DNA of 64,000 nt from Fretibacterium fastidiosum (GCF_964642095.1 NZ_OZ209244.1:558001-622000), one strand, 5' to 3'; numbered from the stretch's first letter, positions 41,721 through 50,751 are shown. Made by a program: numbers and translations. The notes: generated by a model not told the origin, from the letters alone.

Positions 41721-42173
41721 CTATCGGCCGGCACTCCGCTCCTCATAGGCGCTCACAAACCCGGCAAACGTCAGTTTTCCACCATCGGAACGGGCCACAT
41801 CCAGCTTGATAGGATACGATCCACCCACGGCCGGCGTCATCGACGGCGTAACGATCATCCCACCCCAACGGTACGCAGATTCCTCATGCACCCAGCCCAA
41901 CCGATCGGCCACAGCATCGAAAAACATCGTGGAAGACGACTTGAGCATGGACTTGTCCGTCGTCCCCATCGCCTCGAACCAGCTCTGCGCCACAAGACGC
42001 GCGTCCAGATCCACCTGAGTAAAAGCACGCATCCTCATCGTCATCGCCATGCTGCCGAAGATACCACCGAAGACGATGAGCACCACGATAATCAGGATCA
42101 ATGCCTCCCCCAGGGCAAAAGCACCGCGTCGCCGCAGCCCTCCAGCCGAGATGGACAAAACTTTTCTCCTCAT
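41721..42173 (-). CDS. PilV-like prepilin with unusual cleavage site
   Basis: A 150-residue small prepilin-like protein. The leader MRRKVLSISAGGLRRRGA precedes FALGEALILIIVVLIVFGGIFGSMAM. If cleaved after Ala18, the Glu falls at +5; if after Gly17 it would be at +6, so the site differs from the usual Gly-Phe. The rest is a short globular domain. The start is most likely ATG 42173; ATG 42188 and 42203 are alternatives, each with a GAGAGG site. First gene of the pilus operon. Confidence 0.65.
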   Translation of the reverse strand: MRRKVLSISAGGLRRRGAFALGEALILIIVVLIVFGGIFGSMAMTMRMRAFTQVDLDARLVAQSWFEAMGTTDKSMLKSSSTMFFDAVADRLGWVHEESAYRWGGMIVTPSMTPAVGGSYPIKLDVARSDGGKLTFAGFVSAYEERSAGR

Positions 42174-42378
42174 CCGATCCTCTCTCATCCGAATTTGCCT
42201 CATCCGCAATCCTCTCACTCGAATCCCTCCGGTCCTCCGAGAGAAAACAGCATTTGAAATCGCCCAAGAGCTCAGGCCAACAGGGCCCAAAAGTTTTCTC
42301 CCCAGACATGAGCCCCCGGTCCACCGGCGTTTGACCCTCCGCCCCCTTGCCGAAATTGGGCACAAATCCTCCCTTATA

Positions 42379-42407
42379 AGATTATGGATAAAAAGCCTCA
42401 AAGTCAA
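42379..42407 (-). promoter_or_regulatory. Promoter of the minor-pilin operon
   Basis: On the minus strand TTGACT (complement of 42402-42407), a 17-base spacer and TAATCT (complement of 42379-42384) lie in an AT-rich patch about 200 bases before the first pilin gene. The rest of 42174-42643 shows no gene. Confidence 0.6.
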
Positions 42408-42643
42408 TAGGCATATAGAACTATATTTATTCCCTATGGCTACAGCCGGCTCCCCTCCAGGCGTTTTTTTCGCCTTTTCAGGGCGGTCCTGCGCTCGGCC
42501 AGGCACTCCTTTCCCGCCGCAATCTGGGGGCTGCCTGCTCAAATTCCGTGCCGCCATAGGGGTTCCGACGTCTCACGCTGGCCTCCGGGGAGAGCGGCTC
42601 CAGGGCATCCGCCCCCACCGACGGGATCTACTCCTTCCACTTC

Positions 42644-43594
42644 TCATTGGCTCGCCGTCGTCCTGCGATCGTGCACGGTCGCGCCCTCCGCCGTCCCGCT
42701 CAGGATGAGGGCGCGGGCGGAGAGGCCGTGCCGGGCGAAGGCGGCGCGCATGGCCGAGGCCACGGGCTCCGTCGGCCCGCGGGTCAGTGCGATCATCGTG
42801 GGCCCCGATCCGCTGATGAAGGCCGCGGCGCATTCCGACCGGCGGCGCGCTTCCTCCAGGACCTCAGCGCCGCCGGGGATCAGCCCCGTGCGGTAGGGCT
42901 GATGCAGCCGGTCCTCCGAGACAAAGGGCAGGACGTCCCAGCGCCCCGTGGCCCACGCGGCGGCGAGGAGGGCCGCCCGGCTGACGTTGAGGATCGCGTC
43001 CCGAAAGGGCACCTCGCCGGGTAGGATCGCGCGCGCCGACTCCGTGCTGACCTCGCAGTCCGGGACGACGGCCACCGCCTGCAGGTCCTGCGGCAGGGGC
43101 GGCAGCCGGACGCAGCACAGGCGCTCTCCGTCCCAGCAGGAGATCGTCATGCCGCCCACGGCGCAGGGCACGACGTTGTCCGGGTGCCCCTCGATGGCCG
43201 TCATGAGGCGCAGGGCTTCGTCCTCTGGTGCGCGGGCGTCCGTCAGGAGGTTGGCCAGCATCACGCCCGCCACCACGGCCGTCGAGGAGCTGCCCAGCCC
43301 CCGGCGGAGAGGGATGGCGTTGTGGCTTTCTAGGGCGAAGCCCCGGCGCGGGACGCCCCACTCGTCGCAGGCGCGGCAGTAGCTTTTGACGAGCAGGTTC
43401 TTTTCCACGTCGCCCAGCTCCTGCGCGCCCTCCCCCGTCACGCGGACCGTGAAGCGCCCCTCCGGCAGGACATCCGTCACGCTGAAGCGGTTGTGGAGGG
43501 ACAGGGCCATGCCGAAGGTGTCGAAGCCCGGTCCCATGTTCGCCGTCGTCGCCGGGACCTTGAGGGCGACGACGGGTTCCGCGTCCCGCCTCAT
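42644..43594 (-). CDS. thrB: Homoserine kinase
   Basis: A 316-residue GHMP kinase that phosphorylates homoserine in threonine synthesis. Motif 1 is VPATTANMGPGFDTFGMALSL (start of the fold). The ATP-binding motif 2 is IPLRRGLGSSSTAVVAGV near residue 92, and motif 3 is AAAFISGSGPTMIAL near residue 260. The start codon overlaps the thrC stop by four bases. The homoserine dehydrogenase gene is not in the window. Confidence 0.95.
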   Translation of the reverse strand: MRRDAEPVVALKVPATTANMGPGFDTFGMALSLHNRFSVTDVLPEGRFTVRVTGEGAQELGDVEKNLLVKSYCRACDEWGVPRRGFALESHNAIPLRRGLGSSSTAVVAGVMLANLLTDARAPEDEALRLMTAIEGHPDNVVPCAVGGMTISCWDGERLCCVRLPPLPQDLQAVAVVPDCEVSTESARAILPGEVPFRDAILNVSRAALLAAAWATGRWDVLPFVSEDRLHQPYRTGLIPGGAEVLEEARRRSECAAAFISGSGPTMIALTRGPTEPVASAMRAAFARHGLSARALILSGTAEGATVHDRRTTASQ

Positions 43595-44640
43595 GAGCGG
43601 CCCGCCAGGACCTTCAACAGCTCTTCGGGCGAGTCGCCGATCTCGATGGGGCGCCCCACCTGTCCCATGGCGGTGTCCGGGTCCTTCAGGCCGTTGCCCG
43701 TCAGGACCATCGTCACGGTGATGCCCTCCGGCAGACGGCCCTGCCCCTTGAGCTTGACGAGGCCCGCCAGCGGGGCGCAGGACGCGGGCTCCGCGAAGAC
43801 GCCGCCCTCGCTGGCCAGGAGCCGCTGGGCGCTCAGGATCTCCTCGTCGGACACGGCGTTGAACTCGCCGCCCGACTCCTGAACGGCGGCCCGCGCCAGG
43901 TGTGCGCTGACTGGGTTCCCGATGCGGATGGCCGTGGCGACCGTCTCCGGTTCGGGGCAGGGCTTGCCCGTCACGAGCGGCGCGGCCCCCTCGGCCTGGA
44001 AGCCCATCATTCGGGGAAGGCGCGGTATCTTTCCCAGCTTGTGGTACTCCGAGTAGCCTGCCCAGTAGGCGCTGATGTTGCCCGCATTCCCCACCGGTAT
44101 GGCGTGCCAGTCCGGCGCGCGGCCTCCCAGCGCCTCGCAGACCTCCCAGGCCCCCGACCGCTGCCCGATGAGTCGATAGGGGTTCACGGAGTTCACCATG
44201 GCGCAGCCGCTCTCCTCCGCGCCCCGGCGGGCCAGCTCGAGGGCCCGGTCGAAGTTGCCACGCACGGCGATGACCGTGGCCCCGTACATCAGTGCCTGCG
44301 CCAGCTTCCCCATCGCCACCTTGCCGGCGGGCAGCAGGACGTAGCAGGGGATGCCCACGGAGGCCGCGTAGGCGGCGGCCGAGGCCGAGGTGTTTCCCGT
44401 CGAGGCGCAGATCAGGGCCCGCCGCCCCTCCTCCAGCGCCTTGGCCACGGCCAGCACCATGCCGCGGTCCTTGAAGGACCCCGAGGGGTTGCAGCCCTCA
44501 AACTTTCCGTAGAGCTTCACTCCGAGCCGGTCCCCGATGCGGGGCAGCGGGATCAGGGGCGTGCTGCCCTCCTCCAGGTTGACCTGTGGCGTGGACGGCG
44601 TGATGGGGAGAAGTTCCCCGTATCGCTTTAGAACACCCAT
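43591..44640 (-). CDS. thrC: Threonine synthase
   Basis: A 349-residue PLP enzyme converting O-phosphohomoserine to threonine. It shows GSTPLIPLPRIG, the PLP-lysine in CNPSGSFKDRGM near residue 60, CASTGNTSASAAAYAASVG, and the phosphate-binding VGNAGNISAYWAGY near 190. It is of the short, bacterial type. The start is ATG 44640, with GAGGAGG upstream. A leader hairpin at 44667-44694 and a minus-strand TATAAT near 44700 precede it; thrB follows. Confidence 0.95.
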   Translation of the reverse strand: MGVLKRYGELLPITPSTPQVNLEEGSTPLIPLPRIGDRLGVKLYGKFEGCNPSGSFKDRGMVLAVAKALEEGRRALICASTGNTSASAAAYAASVGIPCYVLLPAGKVAMGKLAQALMYGATVIAVRGNFDRALELARRGAEESGCAMVNSVNPYRLIGQRSGAWEVCEALGGRAPDWHAIPVGNAGNISAYWAGYSEYHKLGKIPRLPRMMGFQAEGAAPLVTGKPCPEPETVATAIRIGNPVSAHLARAAVQESGGEFNAVSDEEILSAQRLLASEGGVFAEPASCAPLAGLVKLKGQGRLPEGITVTMVLTGNGLKDPDTAMGQVGRPIEIGDSPEELLKVLAGRS

Positions 44641-44666
44641 GAACGATCAATCCTCCTCTTGAGCCA

Positions 44667-44696
44667 GAGCGGCCCTTCGGGCCCACGCTCTTTTCA
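44667..44696. promoter_or_regulatory. Leader hairpin upstream of thrC
   Basis: AGAGCGGCCC...GGGCCCACGCTCTTTT can fold into a stem between the minus-strand TATAAT-like box and the thrC start. It may be a leader structure, or a terminator for plus-strand transcripts. The 44697-44990 stretch holds only a fragment of the repeat element. Confidence 0.4.
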
Positions 44697-44880
44697 GGAA
44701 TTATACGCGATGATGGGCACCTTGGGGGAATGATTGAGGGATCGTTGGCGCAATCTCAGGGGGATGGCGGGGGTGCGTGCCCAAACCGCAGTAGTGAAAG
44801 GGGGCTGGCTGAATCGCCGACACACCTTGTGTTGTGTTGGTGTCGGCCGATCTGCCATGACGCAGGCCCTCTCCAGAGTT

Positions 44881-44953
44881 ACAACCCCTCCGCCGCCTTC
44901 GGCGGCACCTCCCCTTAGGGGAAGCGAAAAATGCAGCGGGCAAATTGTATAAT
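44881..44953. repeat. Fragment of the inverted-repeat element plus promoter of Rpn gene
   Basis: ACAACCCCTCCGCCGCCTTC and GGCACCTCCCCTTAGGGGAA match one arm of copies 2 and 5. The end hairpin is degenerate and no TACCAATT terminus remains. A TATAAT at 44948-44953 lies 43 bases before the Rpn gene. Confidence 0.5.
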
Positions 44954-44995
44954 ATAGTCAGGCAGTGAGAGGACGTTTAGCGAGGAGGCGGGGAC

Positions 44996-45943
44996 ATGGA
45001 GGACGCAGAGCGGGAGCGCGACGGTGGGCTGATCGGTCCGGCGTCGGGGCCCGTGACGGAAGGGCAAATCGAGGCGGACCTGGAGCGGGGAAAAATCTAT
45101 CGCCTCAACGACCGTTTCTTCAAATTTTTGTTGGGCCGCGAGGACCGCAAGCCCCTGTTTTTGGACCTCGTGAACGCCCTTGTGTTTCCCGACGGAAGCG
45201 CGGGCTTCACCGGTTTGGAGTACGCGAACCGCGAGCTCTCCGCCGTGCGCGTCGAGGGTAAGGACTGCTACCTGGACATCGTGGCCAACATGGCGGACGG
45301 GACGCAGGTGGAGGTCGAGGTGCAGGTGAGGAACTGGAACGACTACCTGCAGCGTTCCGCCTACTACCTCAGCACGCTGCACGCCTCTCAGATGAGCCTG
45401 GGTGGTTCGTACCTGGACTTGAAGCGGACGGTGTCGATTCACATTCTGGCGTTCAGCCTGTTTGCCGGGGAGCGTTTTCGCCGCGAGTTTTGTCTGTGCG
45501 ACGTGGAGAGCGGGGAGAAACTGAGCGACGACCTGAAGCTGATCTACCTTGAGGTGCCGAAGTGCGCGCGTTATGGGACGCCACGGAATCGTCTGGAGTA
45601 TTGGCTGATGTATCTTGCGGGGATGGAGGCGAGGAAGATGCCTGAGGCGATGGTGAAGGACCCGATGATTGGTGAGGCGCTGAACCTGGAGAAGCTGTTT
45701 TTGCAGAGCCGTGAGGAACGGCAACGATACATTGTGAGCTATAAGGCGATGCGGGACGCGATGACGCGCGATGAGACGATCCGCCGAGTTGCCCGCGCCG
45801 AGGGCGAAGCGAGGGGCGAGGCGAAGGGCATTGCCACCACGGCGCGGCGGATGCTGGCGCGGGGCGTCCCGTCCGAGCAGGTTGCTGACTTCACCGGCCT
45901 GTCCCTCGGCGAGGTGGAGGCGCTGAAGCGGGGGATGGACTGA
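44996..45943 (+). CDS. Rpn/PD-(D/E)XK nuclease family transposase-like protein
   Basis: A 315-residue protein of the PDDEXK_2 type. The N-terminal part has KIYRLNDRFFKFLLGREDRKPLFLDLVN. The catalytic core YLDIVANMADGTQVEVEVQV carries the D...ExE/Q pattern. Later come LQRSAYYLSTLHASQM and RNRLEYWLMYLAGMEA. The C-terminus carries GEARGEAKGIATTARRMLARG...EQVADFTGLSLGEVEALKRGMD, shared with the other two members here. Such proteins have DNA endonuclease activity and can promote recombination. ATG 44996 follows GAGGAGG. An element copy lies immediately downstream. Confidence 0.87.
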   Translation: MEDAERERDGGLIGPASGPVTEGQIEADLERGKIYRLNDRFFKFLLGREDRKPLFLDLVNALVFPDGSAGFTGLEYANRELSAVRVEGKDCYLDIVANMADGTQVEVEVQVRNWNDYLQRSAYYLSTLHASQMSLGGSYLDLKRTVSIHILAFSLFAGERFRREFCLCDVESGEKLSDDLKLIYLEVPKCARYGTPRNRLEYWLMYLAGMEARKMPEAMVKDPMIGEALNLEKLFLQSREERQRYIVSYKAMRDAMTRDETIRRVARAEGEARGEAKGIATTARRMLARGVPSEQVADFTGLSLGEVEALKRGMD

Positions 45944-45949
45944 TCGTTG

Positions 45950-46191
45950 GCCCCCCCTGCAAGGGGGGGGTGGCGAGTGTTTTTCATAAGACGCGCCTGT
46001 CTGACATTCCCCGCCAACGCCTCCACAAGGCAATCCATTGCCTTGCTTCGGCACAGCCGACCGACCGGCCTCACGCAATCCTCCCGAAAGATCGGCTTGC
46101 GTGAGGCCGGTCGTCTGGCTGAACCCCTCCGCCGCCCTTGGCGGCACCTCCCCTTTCAGGGGAGGCAATCCACATTAGACGCGAATTGGTA
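45950..46191. repeat. Inverted-repeat element, copy 5 (left end lost)
   Basis: It starts six bases after the Rpn stop. Stems: CAAGGCAAT (46026-46034) with ATTGCCTTG (46037-46045), and the 16-bp perfect pair GACCGGCCTCACGCAA (46053-46068) with TTGCGTGAGGCCGGTC (46097-46112). Outer hairpin CCGCCCTTGGCGG and CCTCCCCTTTCAGGGGAGG, then right terminus GACGCGAATTGGTA at 46178-46191. Confidence 0.75.
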
Positions 46192-46261
46192 TAACACTGT
46201 TTTTCCAAACAGTCCCTGCCTGGTGCCATTCTTTATAACCGTAGGTTGGGTCTGCAACCCG

Positions 46262-47194
46262 TCAGGGTCGGGGGGCCGGCCCGCGCCCAGCCTCATTCAG
46301 AAACCCCATGAAGCCCTGCACGCTGTTGGCCATGAAGTGCCGTTCCCGGACCATCAGGTCCTCGTCCAGCCGGGCCTGAAGCAGGGGGTCGCGCCTCAGC
46401 AGGCACTCCACGACCTCCTCCGGCCTCCGGTCCAACATCGTCCCGATGAGCTCCAGCCAGCGCTCCGTCTGCTCCCGCGCCAGGGACAGGCGTCCGGCGG
46501 GGTCCTCCGACAGCCCCCAATGCGCGTAGCAGAGGCGCTCGTCCCCGCGCAGGGCCACTGCGGCGTGGTCCAGCGACGACAGCGCGGCGGCGGCGTCAAA
46601 GCGCGGCGGGGTGGTGGGCCGCAGCCAAAGCGCGCCGTCCAAGGACGGCAGCGTCAATCCCGCGGCCTCGCCAATAAAGAGAAGGGGGCCGCCCTCCCTG
46701 GGCCGCGTTCGCAGGGCCACGTGGTGAGGGGCGTGACCAGGGGTCGGGAAGACCTCGATCAGGCCGTCGGGGTCCTCCGAAAGGAGGGGGGCCGTCAGCG
46801 GCTCCGGCTCGCCGTAGGCCAGGGCCACGTTCCCCAGCGTCCTCACCGAGGCGCTCCACAGCCGCTCCGGCCTCCGCAGGTGGGAGAAGGCGCGAGGATG
46901 GGCCAGCACGGCGGCCCGGGGCCACCGTCGGCAGAAGGCGCCGACGCCCCCCGCGTGGTCCAGGTGGATGTGGGTCAGCAGCACGAGGTCCACGTCCTCC
47001 GTCAGGCGCTCCAGCGCCCCGTTCAGGAGGGGGATCGTGTTCGCCGGGCCGGGGTCCACGACGACGCGCCGCCCCAGGGCGTCCACGAAGAACCAGGAGG
47101 CGATGAACCGCCGGAAGCCCGGCATCCTCTGAGGCAGGTCGATCAGGAACAGCCCCTCCCCGAAGTCGTGGGGCGAACCCGCTGCCGCGGTCAT
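46262..47194 (-). CDS. Metallo-beta-lactamase-fold hydrolase
   Basis: A 310-residue cytoplasmic MBL-fold protein. The metal motif LTHIHLDHAGGVGAF (HxHxDH) is near residue 80, and further ligands are in PTPGHAPHHV and in GEAAGL. The substrate is unknown. The start is ATG 47194, overlapping the L,D-transpeptidase stop by four bases, so they are coupled. Confidence 0.85.
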   Translation of the reverse strand: MTAAAGSPHDFGEGLFLIDLPQRMPGFRRFIASWFFVDALGRRVVVDPGPANTIPLLNGALERLTEDVDLVLLTHIHLDHAGGVGAFCRRWPRAAVLAHPRAFSHLRRPERLWSASVRTLGNVALAYGEPEPLTAPLLSEDPDGLIEVFPTPGHAPHHVALRTRPREGGPLLFIGEAAGLTLPSLDGALWLRPTTPPRFDAAAALSSLDHAAVALRGDERLCYAHWGLSEDPAGRLSLAREQTERWLELIGTMLDRRPEEVVECLLRRDPLLQARLDEDLMVRERHFMANSVQGFMGFLNEAGRGPAPRP

Positions 47195-47982
47195 TTCTCT
47201 ATCCTGACGATCATGTTGCGGTAGGCGTAGTTTTTGAGGTCGCGAATCTCGTCGTTGTTCATGCGGATGCAACCCTCGGAGGCCATGGTCCCCAGGGAGT
47301 CCGGAGCGTGGGTGCCGTGGATGCCGATGCCCTTCCAGCCCCCCGTGTCCAGCCGGATGAACCAGGGCCCGTAGGCCCCCGCGATCTCGCCCTTGCCGTC
47401 GCCGAAGTCGTGCTTCCAGCCCGAGGCGTTTTCGATGGACAGGACGCGGAACTGCCCCTCCGGCGTGCGATTGTCCCCAACGCGGCGCTTGTTTCCGGGG
47501 TTCTTGCCAATCGCGACGTTGTAGGTCTTCACCAGGTCCCGCCCCCGATAGAGGGACAGCCGGTACTGCCCCTTGTTAATGAGTATCCAGTACTTCCCCG
47601 CGTCGCGGGGCGGCCGCAGGGCGCTGGGGGTCGGTGTCGGCTCCGTCATTTGGGGAGTTTCGTCCTCTGGCTCCTCCACCTCCGGCAGGACGGCACCCGG
47701 CTCCGAGCTTGCCGCGTCGAGCGCCTCGTCCGCAAGGAGGGCCGGGACGTCCGGAGAATCGAGAGGACCGCTCAGGGGGACCTCTGCCTCAGGGGCGGGC
47801 ACGGGCCCGCTGCGGAGGAGCTCTACCCCCAGGACAGTCACCGCCGCCGCCGCGCCGCAGAACACGATGAGCCGCATCAGCGGATGCATCCGCCGCCGCG
47901 CCACCCAGCGGCCCTGCCCCTTGTCGATCCACGTGGTCCGCAGCGTCAAGAGGTCCTTTATAAACTCCAGAAAAGCGTTCAT
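47191..47982 (-). CDS. L,D-transpeptidase (YkuD/ErfK family)
   Basis: A 263-residue membrane-anchored cell-wall enzyme. One N-terminal span (RLIVFCGAAAAVTVLGVELL, residues about 38-57) is followed by a Pro/Glu linker. The YkuD catalytic domain has HGTHAPDSLGTMASEGCIRM (His and Cys active-site pattern HGT...S.GCIRM) near residue 210. It forms 3-3 cross-links or attaches proteins to peptidoglycan. The start ATG 47982 has GGGGATGGAA upstream; ATG 47988 is in frame. It precedes and overlaps the MBL gene. Confidence 0.9.
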   Translation of the reverse strand: MNAFLEFIKDLLTLRTTWIDKGQGRWVARRRMHPLMRLIVFCGAAAAVTVLGVELLRSGPVPAPEAEVPLSGPLDSPDVPALLADEALDAASSEPGAVLPEVEEPEDETPQMTEPTPTPSALRPPRDAGKYWILINKGQYRLSLYRGRDLVKTYNVAIGKNPGNKRRVGDNRTPEGQFRVLSIENASGWKHDFGDGKGEIAGAYGPWFIRLDTGGWKGIGIHGTHAPDSLGTMASEGCIRMNNDEIRDLKNYAYRNMIVRIEK

Positions 47983-48103
47983 TTCCATCCCCTGATCGTT
48001 TGAAATTTCAGCGCCCAAAAGCGGCTGCCTGCCACCGGTCAGACCTTCAGAAGTATACCGCATCCGTCCCCGAAGTCCACGGGCAAAAAGCGGGCCGGAT
48101 CGG

Positions 48104-49609
48104 TCACTCGAAGGAGTCCGAGTGGAGGTCCTGGGGGGCGTCGCCCCTCTCGGTCAGGGCCTGTTCCACCGAGGACAGGCGGGCCCGTTCGCCGAAGATC
48201 AGGAGCGTGTCTCCCGCTTCGAGCTGCGTGCCGCCCTTGGGGATGAGGAAGCGGGAGCCGCGGTTGATCAGGAGGATCGTCACGCCCTCCGGGAACTTCA
48301 ACTCGCTCACCGTGCTGCCGATGACCGCCGCGCCCGGCAGGATGTCCACCTCCCGCGTTTCGTCGCTGCCGCTGCCGGGGGTGCGGTCGAAGGAGAGGGG
48401 GTAGGAGGGGGCGACCCGCACCGTCGCGTCCAGCCCCAGCCACCGGGCGACCGTCGCCAGAGTCTTGCCCTGCAGGATGACGGAGGTCAGCACGACGAAG
48501 AAGATCAGGTTGAACATGAAGCGCGCCTGGGGGTGCCCCTCCGTCAGGGGGTACGTGGCCAGGATGATGGGCACGGCGCCCCGCAGGCCCGTCCAACTGA
48601 CGAAGAGCTTCTCCCGAAGGCTGCTGTCGCTGAGGGCAGAGCACAGGAACACCGCCGCCGGCCGGGCGGCGAACATCAGGAAGGCCGACACCAGGAGCCC
48701 CAGCCCGATGACGGACCGGTTGATCAGCTCCACGGGGTTGACCAGGAGCCCCAGCACCAGGAACATCACGATCTGCATCAGCCAGGCGAAGCCCTCGTGG
48801 AAGCGCTGCAGGCTGTACTTGTAGAGGAAGTCCTGCCCTCCCATCACGATGCCGCAGACGTAGACGGCCAGGTAGCCGTTGCCGTTCACGCTGTTGGCCA
48901 GGCCGAAGGTGAAGAGCACGATGCTGATGCCCCACACGGGATAGAGGGCCTCGTTCTCCACCCGCAGCCGCTCGATCATCGCGCAGGACAGACGGCCCAT
49001 CATCCAGCCCACGGCGCCGCCCGCCACCATCTGAACCACGAAGTTCGCGGCCAGTTGGGCGACGGGGACGCTGTCGCTGCTCAGCCACTTCAGGGCGGTG
49101 ATGGTGAGGAACACGGCCATGGGGTCGTTGCTGCCGGACTCGAACTCCAAAAGCGGCTTGAGCTTTCCCTTCACCCCGACCTTCTGGGTCCTCAGGATGG
49201 AGAACACCGCGGCCGCATCCGTCGAGGAGATGATCGCCCCCAGCAGGAAGGCGTCCTTGAAGGAGAAGCGGGGCAGGCAGGCCAGCGGCAGGGCCATGAA
49301 GAGCGCCGTCAGGAACACGCCGAGCGTCGAGAGCACCAGCCCCTGCCGCACGATGGGGCGCACGTCGTCCCACCGCGTGTCGAATCCGCCGGAGAACAGG
49401 ATGAAGGCCAAGGCGAAGGTGCCGATGGAGTTCGTCGTCACCGCGTCGTCAAACTGCAGCCCCCCCGGCCCGTTCTCCCCCGCCAGCATTCCGATGGCCA
49501 GGAACAGGATGAGCCCCGGCACCTTGATGCGCTCCGAGAGCGTGCCCGCCACGAGGCTCAGGAAGAAGAGAAGCCCCGCCACGAGGAAGGGGTCCACGTA
49601 CTCCAGCAA
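48104..49609 (-). CDS. K+/H+ antiporter of the NhaP2/CvrA type
   Basis: A 501-residue inner-membrane antiporter with about 12 spans of the CPA1 family (LGAIISSTDAAAVFSIL holds the ion-site Asp; LLEFESGSNDPMAVFLTI). It is followed by a C-terminal RCK_C domain (FPEGVTILLINRGSRFLIPKGGTQLEAGDTLLIFG) from about residue 400. Length and layout fit NhaP2. The start is TTG 49609, directly after the larE stop (TGATTG); AAGGAG lies eight bases upstream. Confidence 0.9.
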   Translation of the reverse strand: MLEYVDPFLVAGLLFFLSLVAGTLSERIKVPGLILFLAIGMLAGENGPGGLQFDDAVTTNSIGTFALAFILFSGGFDTRWDDVRPIVRQGLVLSTLGVFLTALFMALPLACLPRFSFKDAFLLGAIISSTDAAAVFSILRTQKVGVKGKLKPLLEFESGSNDPMAVFLTITALKWLSSDSVPVAQLAANFVVQMVAGGAVGWMMGRLSCAMIERLRVENEALYPVWGISIVLFTFGLANSVNGNGYLAVYVCGIVMGGQDFLYKYSLQRFHEGFAWLMQIVMFLVLGLLVNPVELINRSVIGLGLLVSAFLMFAARPAAVFLCSALSDSSLREKLFVSWTGLRGAVPIILATYPLTEGHPQARFMFNLIFFVVLTSVILQGKTLATVARWLGLDATVRVAPSYPLSFDRTPGSGSDETREVDILPGAAVIGSTVSELKFPEGVTILLINRGSRFLIPKGGTQLEAGDTLLIFGERARLSSVEQALTERGDAPQDLHSDSFE

Positions 49610-50509
49610 TCAAAACACTCCTTTCGTCCCAACCGCTCCCGCCGTCCCGGCAGGGGCCTGAACGTCCTTCGCCGCGCCCTGGTCCAGCGCCTCGTTCAGG
49701 CTCCCCACGCGGTAGCCCACGAGGTCCAGCGTCACGTAGCGGAACCCGACCGCCCTCAGACCCTCCGCCACGGCCTCCCTCCGCGCCAGGACGCGGGGAA
49801 GGTCCCGGCACTCCGCCTCGACGCGCGCCAGGTCGCCGTGAGCCCGCACGCGAAACTGCGCCGCGGGAGGCAGGATGCCCGCCAGGAAGCGCTCCGCGGC
49901 CTCCACGCGCCTCAGCGCCTCCGCCGTCACCGGCTCCCCGTAGGGGATTCGGGAGGCCAGGCAGGCGCGCGCGGGCTTGTTCCACGTGAAGAGCCCCATC
50001 GCCCTCGCGGCGGCGCGGACCTCCGCCTTCGTCATCCCCGCCTCCAACAGGGGGCTCCGCACGGAGCCAAACTCCATGAGCGCCTTCATTCCCGGACGAT
50101 AGTCCCCCCGATCGTCCGCGTTCGCCCCGTCCAACACCCAGGGGATGCCGCGCTCCGCGGCCCAGCGGACGACGGCCTCGAGGCGCATCCTCTTGCAGAG
50201 GTGGCACCGGTCCCGCGGGTTGGCGACGAAACCCGCGTCCTCCAGCTCGTCCATTGGAAGCACCTTGTGTCGGATGCCCACCTGCGCGGCCAACCGTCCG
50301 GCGTCGGCCCGCTCGTCGGCGGACAGGAGCGGGGACTCGATCGTCACGGCCACGGCGTGCCGGCCCAGTGCCTCGTGGGCCAGCGCCGCCAGCAACGCGC
50401 TGTCCACGCCGCCCGACAGCATCACGGCGACGTCGCCCATCGCCTCCAGAAGCCGGCGAACTCCCCGCAGCCTCTCCTCCACCTCGGATTCCAGGTCCGC
50501 TCCCTCCAT
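49610..50509 (-). CDS. larE: LarE-like ATP-dependent sacrificial sulfur transferase
   Basis: A 299-residue PP-loop enzyme. The ATP motif MLSGGVDSALLAAL is near residue 30. The region CLASRIPYGE holds the cysteine that is sacrificed as sulfur donor in LarE. LarE builds the nickel-pincer cofactor of lactate racemase-type enzymes. LarB, LarC and LarA are not in the window. An additional CHLCK pair is present. No clear ribosome-binding site precedes ATG 50509. The gene abuts the antiporter gene. Confidence 0.88.
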   Translation of the reverse strand: MEGADLESEVEERLRGVRRLLEAMGDVAVMLSGGVDSALLAALAHEALGRHAVAVTIESPLLSADERADAGRLAAQVGIRHKVLPMDELEDAGFVANPRDRCHLCKRMRLEAVVRWAAERGIPWVLDGANADDRGDYRPGMKALMEFGSVRSPLLEAGMTKAEVRAAARAMGLFTWNKPARACLASRIPYGEPVTAEALRRVEAAERFLAGILPPAAQFRVRAHGDLARVEAECRDLPRVLARREAVAEGLRAVGFRYVTLDLVGYRVGSLNEALDQGAAKDVQAPAGTAGAVGTKGVF

Positions 50510-50581
50510 TCGTCGTTTGAGACATGGTCCTTACCGCTGGCTCGTCAGGCCAAACGCAACAGACAAATTGAAAAAAACTCA

Positions 50582-50740
50582 TCAGGGGGACGAAAGCCGA
50601 GGCATTTTCCGGAACGATTGTTCAAACGTTCTGCAATCCGCAGAATATCTGTACAGCTCACTGCGTTCGCCGATGAAGCCCCTGAGCGCCCCACTCAACT
50701 CGTTACACCCGTTGGTGGTCTGCGCGTGCTCTGGACTCCG
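50582..50740 (-). pseudogene. Possible 3' remnant of a transposase
   Basis: Reading leftward from an in-frame stop at 50741-50743, the minus strand encodes EHAQTTNGCNELSGALRGFI and about 30 further residues, then stops at 50582. The TTN...E...ALRGFI pattern resembles the C-terminus of several transposase families. There is no start codon signal and no terminal repeat, so the assignment is tentative. Confidence 0.3.
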
Positions 50741-50751
50741 CTATAAGTGCC

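Noticed and set aside
44881..44930. Fourth full copy of the TA-flanked element
   Set aside because: Only one arm is recognisable; both termini and the central stems are missing, so it is listed as a fragment.
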